Below are positions 1-9,684 of a DNA stretch of 64,000 nt, piece by piece. Source of the DNA: Nostoc sp. MG11 (GTDB lineage: Bacteria; Cyanobacteriota; Cyanobacteriia; Cyanobacteriales; Nostocaceae); contig NZ_JACXXN010000002.1 of assembly GCF_014904695.1 (NCBI RefSeq), forward strand, positions 124,001-188,000. Direction: 5' to 3'. The position numbers and the translations under genes are program-made. The notes beneath the pieces were generated by a model that saw only the letters and a program-made list of their open reading frames with translations, was not told where the DNA came from and searched no databases. Position 1 is the stretch's first letter, and every line of letters begins with the position of its first letter.

Positions 1-2267
1 GTCTCAAAATTAGTATACTTGCCCCCAATTTAATCCGCGTGCGTTTGACACCAACTGGGGAATTTATACCCCGTCGTTCTTGGGCAGTGACGTTAGATGA
101 TGCAGAATGGTCAACAACACCTTTTGCAGTGCAAGAAACTGAAGCAATGGTGGAAATTGAAACAGAACAGATTCGCGTGTGCGTCGAGCGGCAAAACTGT
201 CGTATCGCCTGCTTCGACAAGGCTAATCGTCCGTTTGCCCAAGATGCGGAAATGAGCATGGGTTGGCGCATGGGTGCAGTTGCAGGATGGAAGGAAATTG
301 CAACTGATGAACATTTCTATGGCTTTGGTGAACGCACAGGCTTTCTAGATAAACTCAGCGAAGTAAAAACTAATTGGACAGCAGATGCCTTAGATTACGA
401 TGCACTGACTGATGAAATGTACCAAGCCATCCCGTTTTTTATGGCTTTGCGTCCAGACGTTAGCTATGGCATCTTTTTCAACACCACGTTTTGGAGTCAG
501 TTCGATATCGGTGTCGAACAACCAGGTGTCTGGAAGATGGAAACTCGTGGCAGTGAATTGGATTATTACATTATTTATGGCCCCGAACCTGCACAAATAT
601 TGCGTACCTACACTCAGTTAACGGGGAGAATGCCGTTACCGCCGAAATGGGCGCTTGGCTATCATCAATGTCGCTGGAGTTATGAATCGGAAACTGTGGT
701 GCGAGAACTGGCGCGGGAATTTCGCCAACGCCACATTCCTTGCGATGTCATCCACCTTGATATCGACTATATGCGAGGTTATCGCGTATTTACTTGGAGT
801 CCTCAGCGCTTTCCTAACCCGGAAAAACTCATTAGTGATCTAGCACAAGATGGTTTCAAAACAGTAACAATTATTGACCCAGGTGTGAAGTATGAATCAG
901 AAGCCAATTATCACGTTTTTGACCAAGGTATAGAAAAAGACTACTTTGTGCGTAAAGCCGATGGTGAATTGTTTCATGGTTACGTTTGGCCTGATAAAGC
1001 TGTTTTTCCTGACTTTTTACGTTCTGATGTACGTATCTGGTGGGGTGATTTACATAAAAGCCTAACTGACATTGGTGTGGCAGGAATTTGGAATGATATG
1101 AATGAACCTGCTATAAATGATCGCCCTTTCGGTGATGAGGGGGAAAAAATTTGGTTTCCTCTAGATGCACCGCAGGGGAGAGGAATGAGAGTAGGGGAAG
1201 CAGGGGAAGCAGGGGGAGAGGGGGAGAATTTCTCTGCATCTTCTACTCATAGAGAAGTGCATAACTTGTATGGGTTGATGATGGCTAAAGCTTGCTTGGA
1301 AGGGTTGCAACGGCATCGCGGTTCAGAGCGATCATTTGTGTTAACGCGATCGGGTTATGCTGGTGTACAGCGCTGGTCTGCCGTGTGGATGGGGGATAAC
1401 CATTCGTTGTGGGAGCATTTAGAAATGTCTCTGCCAATGCTTTGTAATATGGGGCTTTCTGGTGTGGCGTTTGTGGGTTGCGATATTGGCGGGTTTGCTG
1501 GTAATGCTACGGCTGAATTATTCGCCCGTTGGATGCAGGTGGGAATGCTGTACCCATTGATGCGCGGTCACTCGGCGATGACTACCGCTCGTCATGAACC
1601 TTGGATATTTGGCGATCGCACTGAAAAAATCTGTCGAGAATATATTAATTTACGCTACCAGCTATTGCCTTACATTTACACTCTTTTCTGGGAAGCGGCA
1701 ACAACAGGCGCACCGATTTTAAGACCATTACTTTACCATTTCCCCAATGATCCTAAAACCTACACTCTTTACGATCAGGTATTACTAGGTGCGTCGCTGA
1801 TGGCTGCACCGATTTACCGCCCTGGAGTTGAGCATAGAACTGTCTACTTACCTGCTGGCACTTGGTATGATTGGTGGAGTGGCGAGCGTTACGAAGGCCC
1901 TATCCACATTGTGGCTCATGCACCATTGGAAAGAATCCCACTTTATGTCCGTGGTGGTGCGATCATTCCTATGCAACCTGTCATGCAGTATGTTGATGCA
2001 CCACTCGACCAACTCCGGTTCCGAGTTTGGCGTGGTAATAATGAATATCAATTTTTTGAAGATGATGGGCATTCAACAAAGTATCAAGATAGCTATTACT
2101 CTCTGATTAACCTCAGTGTATCTACTACCAATAATCAAACAGTAGTAGAAATTGCGCCGAGAGAGGGAAAATGGACACCTCCGCTGCGTGAAGTAATTGT
2201 AGAACTTGTAGGCATTGCAGAGCAGCGCTTTCAAGACGATGGTAAGCGACATATTCTGCAATTCTAA
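1..2267 (+). CDS. GH31 family alpha-glucosidase (5' end outside window)
   Basis: This is a glycoside hydrolase family 31 retaining alpha-glucosidase, which cleaves terminal alpha-glucosyl residues from oligosaccharides. The frame is open to the left edge and reads LAPNLIRVRLTPTGEF before the GTG at position 39, which is typical N-terminal GH31 sequence, so the true start lies outside the window and position 39 is not the start. The nucleophile motif GIWNDMNEP (Asp at about residue 353 counted from the GTG) and the acid/base segment WMGDNHS are both present, and the C-terminal beta domain is complete. An in-frame purine-rich insert (about 1183-1239) adds a Gly/Glu-rich stretch between the conserved DRPFG and HNLYG segments. 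Family assignment is firm; substrate preference cannot be read from sequence. Confidence 0.93.
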   Translation, partial: LKISILAPNLIRVRLTPTGEFIPRRSWAVTLDDAEWSTTPFAVQETEAMVEIETEQIRVCVERQNCRIACFDKANRPFAQDAEMSMGWRMGAVAGWKEIATDEHFYGFGERTGFLDKLSEVKTNWTADALDYDALTDEMYQAIPFFMALRPDVSYGIFFNTTFWSQFDIGVEQPGVWKMETRGSELDYYIIYGPEPAQILRTYTQLTGRMPLPPKWALGYHQCRWSYESETVVRELAREFRQRHIPCDVIHLDIDYMRGYRVFTWSPQRFPNPEKLISDLAQDGFKTVTIIDPGVKYESEANYHVFDQGIEKDYFVRKADGELFHGYVWPDKAVFPDFLRSDVRIWWGDLHKSLTDIGVAGIWNDMNEPAINDRPFGDEGEKIWFPLDAPQGRGMRVGEAGEAGGEGENFSASSTHREVHNLYGLMMAKACLEGLQRHRGSERSFVLTRSGYAGVQRWSAVWMGDNHSLWEHLEMSLPMLCNMGLSGVAFVGCDIGGFAGNATAELFARWMQVGMLYPLMRGHSAMTTARHEPWIFGDRTEKICREYINLRYQLLPYIYTLFWEAATTGAPILRPLLYHFPNDPKTYTLYDQVLLGASLMAAPIYRPGVEHRTVYLPAGTWYDWWSGERYEGPIHIVAHAPLERIPLYVRGGAIIPMQPVMQYVDAPLDQLRFRVWRGNNEYQFFEDDGHSTKYQDSYYSLINLSVSTTNNQTVVEIAPREGKWTPPLREVIVELVGIAEQRFQDDGKRHILQF

Positions 2268-2339
2268 ATAGCATTTCATAAGATACTTAAGCTGTAATGC
2301 ATTCAAATTGCCCACTGATTCATTAGGGGCGTCAAGAGT

Positions 2340-2373
2340 CAAGAGTCAAAAGTCAAAAAGTTTTTGACTCTTG
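2340..2373 (+). terminator. Heptanucleotide repeat forming a hairpin, possible terminator
   Basis: Copies of a GTCAAGA-type heptamer run into a perfect 12-bp stem, CAAGAGTCAAAA at 2340-2351 paired with TTTTGACTCTTG at 2362-2373. It sits 73 bases after the glucosidase stop codon and could stop transcription. A clean T-run after the stem is missing, so it may only be a short tandem repeat of the type common in Nostocales. Confidence 0.45.
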
Positions 2374-2564
2374 AATAAACAATTACAAATTATTTTGACT
2401 CCGTGACGAGATTTTTACTCAATCATGATTCCAACTTTAAACTTCCAACAAGAAAATATGCATATAGGTAGATGAAAACCAAGTCAAGGGGTAGCATAAA
2501 ATACAGGGGGTATGAACCCTTAGCTCCTAAGAAATACTGAATTTTACTGCCCTAGATAGATGCG

Positions 2565-5500
2565 GTGACAAAATCCTCAATGTTAAACGCCAACCGCTTG
2601 CGGCTGCAAGATTTATTTCAAATCCCTGTACATTCGTTGGTGGCACAAATGGCAAGTGCGATCGCCATTTTGATTGGCAGCTTGGTACTGATTGGCTGGT
2701 GGCTTGACATCGAAGTTATTAAGAGCGGCTTCCTTGGTAGCCCCGCCACAATGAAAGTGAACACAGCACTGTGCTTTGTGCTCTCAGGCGTGTCGTTGTG
2801 GTTGTATTTGAGAGGAAGGAAAGGGGAAGAGGAGCAAAGCGAGAGGGAGGGAAATAAGAAGAGGGGGAGAGGGGGAAGAACAATTGTAAATTACTCTCCC
2901 AAAGCCATCAACCCCAGACCCTCCACTTCCCTACTTTTTCACTCCCTCAATCTCACAATTTCTAAAGTTTGTGCAATAGCAGTTACCGTAATTGCTACGC
3001 TCACACTCAGTCAATATCTACTCGGCTGGAATCTCGGCATTGATGAGCTGCTGTTTCGTGACTCTCTAACCTCTGTGACGACATCGCATCCAGGGCGAAT
3101 GGGGTTGAATACGGCACTGAACTTTATACTAATCAGCGTGGCTTTAGAGCATCTGGTTTATCAAAAAACCCAGCGTGGCTATTGGTTCGCACAAATTTTA
3201 GCTTTGATAGCCATTTTGACTTCCTTTCAGGCGCTCATGGGCTATGCCTACAAAGTAAAAATTCTCTACGGCATTGCCCCTCATACAACATCAATGGCGT
3301 TACATACAGCACTATCGTTCATAGTACTGGGTATCGGTATCTTGTGGGCACGGGCAGAACATGGGCTAATGAGAGTAGTCATCAGTGATACTTACGGGGG
3401 TTTACTTGCACGTCGTTTGTTAGTTGCGGCGATCGCAGTACCTTTTGTAGTGGGGTGGTTAATCGTTGAAGGTCAACGAGCAGGAAAATACGATCCGGCG
3501 TTTGCTGTGTCGGTGTTTGCCATCGTCCTGATTGTGATTTTTGCCGTGTTGATTTGGCAAAGTGCGGCAGTTATCGAACGCTTAAGCAGCCAACGCGATA
3601 TCTCCGATAGGCTACGCCTAAGCGCTCAAGACGCATTGAGAGCTTACGAAAATAAACTGGGAAGTCTCGTAGATGCCAACATCATCGGCATTATGTTTGG
3701 CGACGCGAATGGTGGTATTGAGCAGGCAAACGATGAATTTCTCAGGATGATTGGTTACACGCGGGAGGATCTGCTAACAGGCAGGATCAGCTGGAAGAAT
3801 ATTACGCCTACAGAGCATTTATACTTAGATAAGCAAGGAATCGTAGAAGCAAAGGCAAATACCAGCGGTGCTTGTACGCCTTACGAAAAAGAATACATTC
3901 GCAAAGATGGTAGCCGCATCCCAGTTTTAGTTGGTTATGTGCTGCTGGGAGAGAAACAAGACGAGTTAGTAGCGTTTATCCTTGACTTGAGCGAACAGCA
4001 AGCTGCACTACGCGATCGGCAAGCCGCGTTACATGATCGCAAACAAGCAGAAGCGGAGCAACAAAAATTAGTATCGCTGGTAGAAAATAGCTCTGACTTT
4101 ATTGGTATCGCCACCCTTGAAGGTAAATTGCTCTATATAAATGATGCGGGTCAAAAACTGGTAGGACTTTCCAGCCTGGAAAATGTGAGGCAAAAGACAA
4201 TATTAGATTATGTAATGCCCGAAGACCAAGCCTATCTTCAAGAACATATTTTACCGACTGTACTTAAACAAGGTCGGTGGCAAGGAGAATTCTGCTTCCA
4301 GCACCTCCAGACTGGTCAAGCAATACCAGTCGATTACAACATCTTCACTGTCAATGATCACAAAACAGGTCAGCCAATAGCCTTAGCTACGGTGACTCGC
4401 AACATCACTGAGCAAAAGCAAGCTGAGGAACGCATACTACAACTAAATAAGGATCTACAGCGTCGCGTCGCTGAGTTACAAACTTTACTAGATGTAATAC
4501 CTATCGGAGTTGGAATCGCCGAAGACTCGGAATGTCGAACTATCAGGGTAAATCCCGCTTTTGCCAAGCAGTTGGGGGTATCACCAGATATAAATGTTTC
4601 CCTCAGCGCTCATAGTGACGAAAAACAAATAAGCTATAAAGTTTACCGCGAAGGTAGAGAACTGCCAATACAAGAACTCCCCATGCAGTACGCTGCTGCT
4701 CAAGGTGTCGAAGTTGTGGATTCTGAAATTGAGATTATCCAGGAAAATGGTAAAATCGTCAAGCTGTTAGTATATGTTGCACCGCTGTTTGACGAAGAAG
4801 GTAAGACCAGAGGATGCATCGGTGCATTTTTGGATATTACAGTCCGCAAGCAGGCAGAGGAAGTACTCTGGAATCAGCAAAAATGGTTGGAAAATGTGCT
4901 CAACTTGATGCCAAGACCACTGCTGTTTATTGAACCAGAAACAGCGCAGGTGACTTTCGCTAATCGAGCCGCTGACATATTAGCTGGAGGCAATTTTCCT
5001 AAAGGAGTTCCAGCCGAGGAGTATCACACGGTTTACAACTGCACAGATGCAGCTGGCAATCCCATTCCCAATGACCAAACACCAGGGGCGCGGGTTGCGC
5101 GTGGGGAACGTGTCGATGAGTTCGAGATGGACTGGCATACAAGTGGAGGTGTGCGTTCACTACTGATATTTGCAGATACCTTGCCAGCGATGTATGGTTA
5201 TCCAGCTACCTGTATCATGGTGTTTCAAGATATTAGCAACCTCAAGCGGGTGGAAAAAGCTCTTTCCTTGGGCTATAAAAGACTCCAGTTACTATTTGAT
5301 ACAGCTAGTGATCTGCTATCGAGCCAGCAACCAGTACCACTGATTGACAGTGTTTACCGAAAACTTTCAGAGCAAATTGGTTTGGATGTTTACTTTAACT
5401 ATTTGGTTGATGAAAGTTCTCAGGTCATGCGGCTAGAGTCTTACAGTGGCATTTCTCCAGAAACGGCAAAAGAAATTGAGTGGCTGGCATTTGGTCAAGC

Positions 5501-7118
5501 GATCTGCGGTAATGTAGCCCAAGAACGTCATCCAATTGCTGTAGATAATGTGCAGCAATCAACTGACCCGAAAACAGAGTTGATTCGCTCTCTAGGTATT
5601 AAGGCTTATTGTGCTTACCCGTTGATAGCACAGGGGCGGCTTTTTGGGACTCTTAGCTTTGGTAGTCGTACTCGTCTTAGCTTCACCGAGAATCAAAAAG
5701 GGATGATGCAAGCAGTGTGCGACCAAATAGCGATCGCAATGGAACGTGCTAGCTTAATTGCATCTTTGCAGCAGCAAACTGAACATTTGCGAGAAGCAAA
5801 CCGGATGAAGGACGAGTTTCTGGCGATATTGTCTCATGAATTGCGATCGCCTCTCAATGCTATCCTCGGCTGGGCACAACTGCTGCATTCCCGTAAACTT
5901 AACGACATCCAGAAAGATAGAGCTGTGGAGACAATCGAGCGCAATGCTAGAGCGCAAACCCAGCTAGTAGAAGACCTGCTGGATATTTCACGGATGATTA
6001 GAGGCAAGTTACGCCTAAATGTTCATACTTGCGATCTAGTTCCGATTATTAAATCAGCGATCAAGACTGTTAGCTTAGCCGCCCAATCGAAGGAAATCGA
6101 TTTGAGATTTTCCCTAGTTTCTCCAAAGGAAACACAAGATTCAGATTTAGGGTTTAATAACGAACATGAAGCTAAACAAGCAAAGTTTGAAATTCCTCAA
6201 CACCCCGAAAAAGACTTTCTTAGAGAGTCTAAGGATCTCAGTTCCCAATTCTTAGTTTCTGGTGATGCCGAACGCTTGCAACAGATAATCTGGAATCTGC
6301 TATCTAATGCCATTAAATTCACATTTGCAGGCGGACGGGTAGAGGTTAAATTATCAGTAGTTAGTGGTCAAGAAAAACAAACAATTGACATAGACGCGTC
6401 AGCGGTTTCCCATAGAGTAGGAAAATTGACAACTGACAAATATGCCCAAATTCAGGTTATTGACACAGGCATTGGTATTAGTTCTGATTTTCTCCCTTAT
6501 GTATTTGATCGCTTTCGTCAAGCTGATAGTTCCAGTACCAGATCCTATGGTGGATTGGGGCTAGGATTAGCGATTGTGCATCACTTAGTAGAACTGCATG
6601 GCGGTACTGTTCACGCGAATAGTTTAGGTGAGCAGCAAGGAGCGACGTTTACAGTCAAACTGCCACTTTTGCGGAATCAACAAACCTCACCTTCTCCTCC
6701 TCTCCCCATTTCCCCCCCTCCCCCCATCCCCCCATCTCTCTTTGGCGTCCGGGTACTGGTTGTAGACAACGAAGCCGATAGCCGTGAATTTATCACCACA
6801 GTACTCCAACAGTACCACGCCGAAGTTCAGGCAGTAGCATCAGTCCAAGAGGCATTACAAGTACTTCTGGTATGGAAACCAGATGTTTTAGTCAGTGACA
6901 TCGGTATGCCCCAGGAAGATGGTTACTCTCTAATCCGCAAACTGCGATCGCAATCTCCAGAACAAGGAGGAAAAATTCCGGCAGCGGCATTGACAGCATT
7001 CGCCAGAGTAGAAGATCGGATGCGAGCTATACAAGAAGGTTATCAGCTACATCTGCCTAAACCAATTGAGCCAGCTGAATTGGCTACAGTAGTCGCCAGC
7101 CTTGTTGGACGTACTTAA
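2565..7118 (+). CDS. Membrane hybrid sensor histidine kinase (4 PAS, GAF, HisKA, HATPase, receiver)
   Basis: This is a two-component hybrid kinase in the inner membrane. Residues 1-330 hold several hydrophobic segments. Four PAS modules follow at about 360-475, 499-625, 636-765 and 774-900, then a GAF domain at about 906-1065. The HisKA motif SHELRSPLNAILGW carries the phospho-acceptor His1091. The ATPase domain shows the N box (WNLLSNAIKFT) and G boxes (DTGIGIS, GGLGLGLAI). The C-terminal receiver has DNE, the phospho-acceptor Asp1445 in VSDIGMP, and the late KP pair. The start is GTG at 2565; an ATG at 2580 is an alternative, and neither has a clear ribosome site. Two repeat-derived linkers interrupt it: a Glu/Arg/Gly-rich stretch near residues 84-107 and a Pro/Ser-rich stretch near 1376-1393. 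The signal sensed is unknown. Confidence 0.93.
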   Translation: MTKSSMLNANRLRLQDLFQIPVHSLVAQMASAIAILIGSLVLIGWWLDIEVIKSGFLGSPATMKVNTALCFVLSGVSLWLYLRGRKGEEEQSEREGNKKRGRGGRTIVNYSPKAINPRPSTSLLFHSLNLTISKVCAIAVTVIATLTLSQYLLGWNLGIDELLFRDSLTSVTTSHPGRMGLNTALNFILISVALEHLVYQKTQRGYWFAQILALIAILTSFQALMGYAYKVKILYGIAPHTTSMALHTALSFIVLGIGILWARAEHGLMRVVISDTYGGLLARRLLVAAIAVPFVVGWLIVEGQRAGKYDPAFAVSVFAIVLIVIFAVLIWQSAAVIERLSSQRDISDRLRLSAQDALRAYENKLGSLVDANIIGIMFGDANGGIEQANDEFLRMIGYTREDLLTGRISWKNITPTEHLYLDKQGIVEAKANTSGACTPYEKEYIRKDGSRIPVLVGYVLLGEKQDELVAFILDLSEQQAALRDRQAALHDRKQAEAEQQKLVSLVENSSDFIGIATLEGKLLYINDAGQKLVGLSSLENVRQKTILDYVMPEDQAYLQEHILPTVLKQGRWQGEFCFQHLQTGQAIPVDYNIFTVNDHKTGQPIALATVTRNITEQKQAEERILQLNKDLQRRVAELQTLLDVIPIGVGIAEDSECRTIRVNPAFAKQLGVSPDINVSLSAHSDEKQISYKVYREGRELPIQELPMQYAAAQGVEVVDSEIEIIQENGKIVKLLVYVAPLFDEEGKTRGCIGAFLDITVRKQAEEVLWNQQKWLENVLNLMPRPLLFIEPETAQVTFANRAADILAGGNFPKGVPAEEYHTVYNCTDAAGNPIPNDQTPGARVARGERVDEFEMDWHTSGGVRSLLIFADTLPAMYGYPATCIMVFQDISNLKRVEKALSLGYKRLQLLFDTASDLLSSQQPVPLIDSVYRKLSEQIGLDVYFNYLVDESSQVMRLESYSGISPETAKEIEWLAFGQAICGNVAQERHPIAVDNVQQSTDPKTELIRSLGIKAYCAYPLIAQGRLFGTLSFGSRTRLSFTENQKGMMQAVCDQIAIAMERASLIASLQQQTEHLREANRMKDEFLAILSHELRSPLNAILGWAQLLHSRKLNDIQKDRAVETIERNARAQTQLVEDLLDISRMIRGKLRLNVHTCDLVPIIKSAIKTVSLAAQSKEIDLRFSLVSPKETQDSDLGFNNEHEAKQAKFEIPQHPEKDFLRESKDLSSQFLVSGDAERLQQIIWNLLSNAIKFTFAGGRVEVKLSVVSGQEKQTIDIDASAVSHRVGKLTTDKYAQIQVIDTGIGISSDFLPYVFDRFRQADSSSTRSYGGLGLGLAIVHHLVELHGGTVHANSLGEQQGATFTVKLPLLRNQQTSPSPPLPISPPPPIPPSLFGVRVLVVDNEADSREFITTVLQQYHAEVQAVASVQEALQVLLVWKPDVLVSDIGMPQEDGYSLIRKLRSQSPEQGGKIPAAALTAFARVEDRMRAIQEGYQLHLPKPIEPAELATVVASLVGRT

Positions 7119-7823
7119 TACTTAATTTTTTGATTAACGTATAATTTATATCCATATATCCAAATGTGAATTGCTTAGGAAATTTATTATTAGTTTTTGT
7201 ATGAGTTTTTACTCTAGACAAATGTGAAATCAAAGCTAATATTTTAGTTAAATAACTACACTGCTTTTGAAAAATAACCTTATTAAAAAATATTTTAATA
7301 ATACTGGTTTCTTGTAAATAAAATTTTACTCTTTTGTCAATGCGTGAGTCTTGGTGACTAGCCCTTTCAAAGTGTAATGTGTTTTTCTTAGTGTCTTGGT
7401 GTCTTAGTGGTTAAAAATTGACTTTTGAACCACAAAGGCGCTAAGACACAAAGGTGAAAAGTCCAAAATTCGGTACATATTGATTTTAATGATATTTGAT
7501 TATGTAGTTTATTAAAAGACTAAGTATAAATATTTACGCTTTATTGCGGCGATCGCTACTTAATAAAAACTGCTTCCGAAATAGACAATTTAAGAGTTGT
7601 ATTTAAATTATGTAGCCTTAGCTAATTCAAAAAGGCTATAGAAACTGTTGACTTATAGCACTTTTAAGAGCAGATGTTATAAATTACATAAACATCTAGC
7701 TTCAACAGCATGATGGTGTGTAATATTCACCAAATCTATTTAGATAATCATGCACAAAATTGAGGGTGCATATTTCAACTCCCCTAACAAATAACCAGTA
7801 TTTTGGGCATTGAAGTACCTTAT
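7119..7823. other. AT-rich intergenic stretch with an imperfect palindromic repeat
   Basis: I see no gene here. Positions 7387-7412 (CTTAGTGTCTTGGTGTCTTA, then GTGGTT) pair imperfectly with 7428-7454 (AACCACAAAGGCGCTAAGAC, then ACAAAGG), forming a long hairpin typical of cyanobacterial dispersed repeats. The remainder is AT-rich and may carry the promoter of the LuxR-type regulator downstream. Confidence 0.6.
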
Positions 7824-8438
7824 ATGTTTACCCTAACAAAGACATTTGCACAAATAGTAGTTAAACCACAAAAGCCAAATAATATTGACTTGCATGACTC
7901 AAAGCGAGCTTATTTCTTACAAGAAGTAATTGAAGGACTAGAAGACGGTATCTTGATTTTAACCGAGACTGGTGAACTGCTTCATGCTAATGCATCTGCG
8001 CTTCGTCTTTGTTGTCAATTTAATCAAGGCAATTTCACCCATAATTTTGTACCGTCGGCCATTTGGCATCTTTGCGAAACATTACTTAACAGTCGGAGCA
8101 AATTTTCTGACCAACTTATGATTCTGTCAGATGAATTTGTACTCGACAAGTCAAATATTTTTCGCATTCGGGTGAGATTGCTGGATTTAGATTGGTTTGA
8201 TGAGCCTTGTTTATTAGTAACTATAGAAAATCGATATGAGTCTTTAAAAAATTTAGCCCGCACTGAAGTTAAAAAATTTGAGATGACTCCGCGAGAAGCC
8301 GAAATTTGGTTTCTCTATAGAAGCAACTACAGCTATAAAGAAATTGCTGTCAAGCTTTACATTACTCTAAATACAGTCAAGAAGCACATGAAAAATATTC
8401 ACACCAAGCGACAGGCATTTGCTACAGTTGATGATTAG
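7824..8438 (+). CDS. PAS-LuxR-type transcriptional regulator
   Basis: This is a DNA-binding regulator of about 204 residues. The N-terminal half resembles a PAS sensor (GLEDGILILTETGELLHAN). The C-terminal region is a LuxR/GerE helix-turn-helix, opening with MTPREAEIWFLY and containing YKEIAVKLYITLNTVKKHMK. There is no receiver domain, so it probably senses a ligand or partner directly. I prefer ATG 7824 to the in-frame TTG at 7803 because the N-terminus then begins MFTLTKTF; neither has a strong Shine-Dalgarno site. It converges on the IDGxRP repeat gene about 200 bases away. Its targets are unknown. Confidence 0.85.
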   Translation: MFTLTKTFAQIVVKPQKPNNIDLHDSKRAYFLQEVIEGLEDGILILTETGELLHANASALRLCCQFNQGNFTHNFVPSAIWHLCETLLNSRSKFSDQLMILSDEFVLDKSNIFRIRVRLLDLDWFDEPCLLVTIENRYESLKNLARTEVKKFEMTPREAEIWFLYRSNYSYKEIAVKLYITLNTVKKHMKNIHTKRQAFATVDD

Positions 8439-8635
8439 TACTGCAATCAGAATTGATTTTTGAAATCTAATTATTATTTAGTTTAAAACTAAGGAATAAT
8501 TTGTTATCTTTTCAGGAATCAATTAAGATTACTATCAAATTACTTAACGTAAATAATAGAGTGAGTGTGTATTAGTAGCTGGAACGATTCAGAGAGTTTA
8601 TTATTAGATTTACAGTGTCAAAAAAGCTGGTGATT

Positions 8636-9118
8636 TTAGTCTATATAATCTGTTAGTATTTGCGAATCAACAGTGTTATCTGAAACTATTGGGCGGCTAC
8701 CATCTACCTCTATAGTATCCTGAACTTGAAAATTATTTTTAGTGATCGGACGTTGACCGTCTATGTAAAGAATCTCATCAATCTCTAAATCATTAGGGTC
8801 AATTGGACGTTTGCCGTCTACAGCTAGCGTGTCATGCTCTTGAAAATCGCTCTTGGCAATCGGGCGCTGACCATCTATATTGATTGTTTTGTCACAATGA
8901 TTTTCATTTTTCGCGATTGGACGCTGACCATCTATATTAATTGTTTCCTTAACTTGAATGTTACTTGGATCGACTGGGCGCTGACCATCTATATCAATAG
9001 TTTTCTTTGTTTTTACTAGTTCGTTAGATGATGACTCAGAATTCATCTCAGTTTCAGTATCTATTCTATGCTGACTCAAATTTTTTGCAGTACTATCAAG
9101 TTTATTTATCTTATCCAT
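8636..9118 (-). CDS. Six-repeat IDGxRP protein, unknown function
   Basis: I do not recognise this family. The 160-residue product has a charged, low-complexity N-terminal 38 residues and then six units of exactly 19 residues (57 bp), each built on TI-x-(I/V)DG-x-RP(I/V) and followed by a polar spacer. The variable position in DGxRP is Q, Q, Q, K, Q, S in order. Each unit carries one Arg in this motif, always followed by Pro. There is no signal peptide, membrane segment or double-Gly leader. The repeats differ at the DNA level, which argues for selection on the peptide rather than recent slippage. It lies on the same strand as, and 567 bases downstream of, a peptidylarginine deiminase gene, so its arginines are candidate substrates. 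That link is inference from proximity only. Confidence 0.8.
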   Translation of the reverse strand: MDKINKLDSTAKNLSQHRIDTETEMNSESSSNELVKTKKTIDIDGQRPVDPSNIQVKETINIDGQRPIAKNENHCDKTINIDGQRPIAKSDFQEHDTLAVDGKRPIDPNDLEIDEILYIDGQRPITKNNFQVQDTIEVDGSRPIVSDNTVDSQILTDYID

Positions 9119-9684
9119 GTTTCGTATTGTTTTTCTAATATTAATTATCTGCTAACAACATTATTTTAAAAGTTGTTTATCTCTAACAAAAGGCAATAGG
9201 AATTAGATAAAGCTCGGAGATATTTTTATTTCTCCAAGAATTTACTTGCTAAACATTATACTGAAGTAGAATCCAAAAATCCTCTACCATAGTACATAAT
9301 GCATCTTCGACTTAAGAGCAATTTGTTATATGTCAGAAGATACATTTTATTACCAGAACTAAGTTCTTCAGTGAATTCTGAATAGAAAATAGAATTCCGT
9401 TTTTCTGCCAAGTCCTTCCGTCCGATTTCATCGATATCGGTGGAATCCCCTAATCTATACTGTACTGCAACATCTCGGTGCGATCGCTCAAATCTTTAGC
9501 AAACGAGTTTTCTACACCAATCGACTTCCGAACCCGATTTAGATCAAATAAGAATGACATGCTTTACCAAAGTGTTGTCTTAACTCAGTAATCTTTTGAT
9601 TAATACACTGCTGGCTTAAATCAAGGAGTAGCAGGAGGCAGAGTAATTGATGTATCTGCCTACCATTAGTTACTTTAATGACTT
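9119..9684. other. Gap between deiminase and repeat gene, possible degraded small ORF
   Basis: No intact gene is evident. On the minus strand an ATG at 9560 opens a 36-codon frame (MSFLFDLNRVRKSIGVENSF...) ending at TAG 9450. A second minus frame continues without a stop from about 9494 to about 9259 and reads protein-like sequence (VAVQYRLGDSTDIDEIGRKD). A single frameshift would join them, so this may be a broken gene of about 100 codons. It may also hold the promoter for the repeat gene. Confidence 0.3.

Noticed and set aside
8636-9118. Multi-core RiPP precursor
   Set aside because: The repeats have no leader or protease-type boundaries and no peptide-modifying cluster other than the deiminase is adjacent; a structural or substrate repeat protein fits better.
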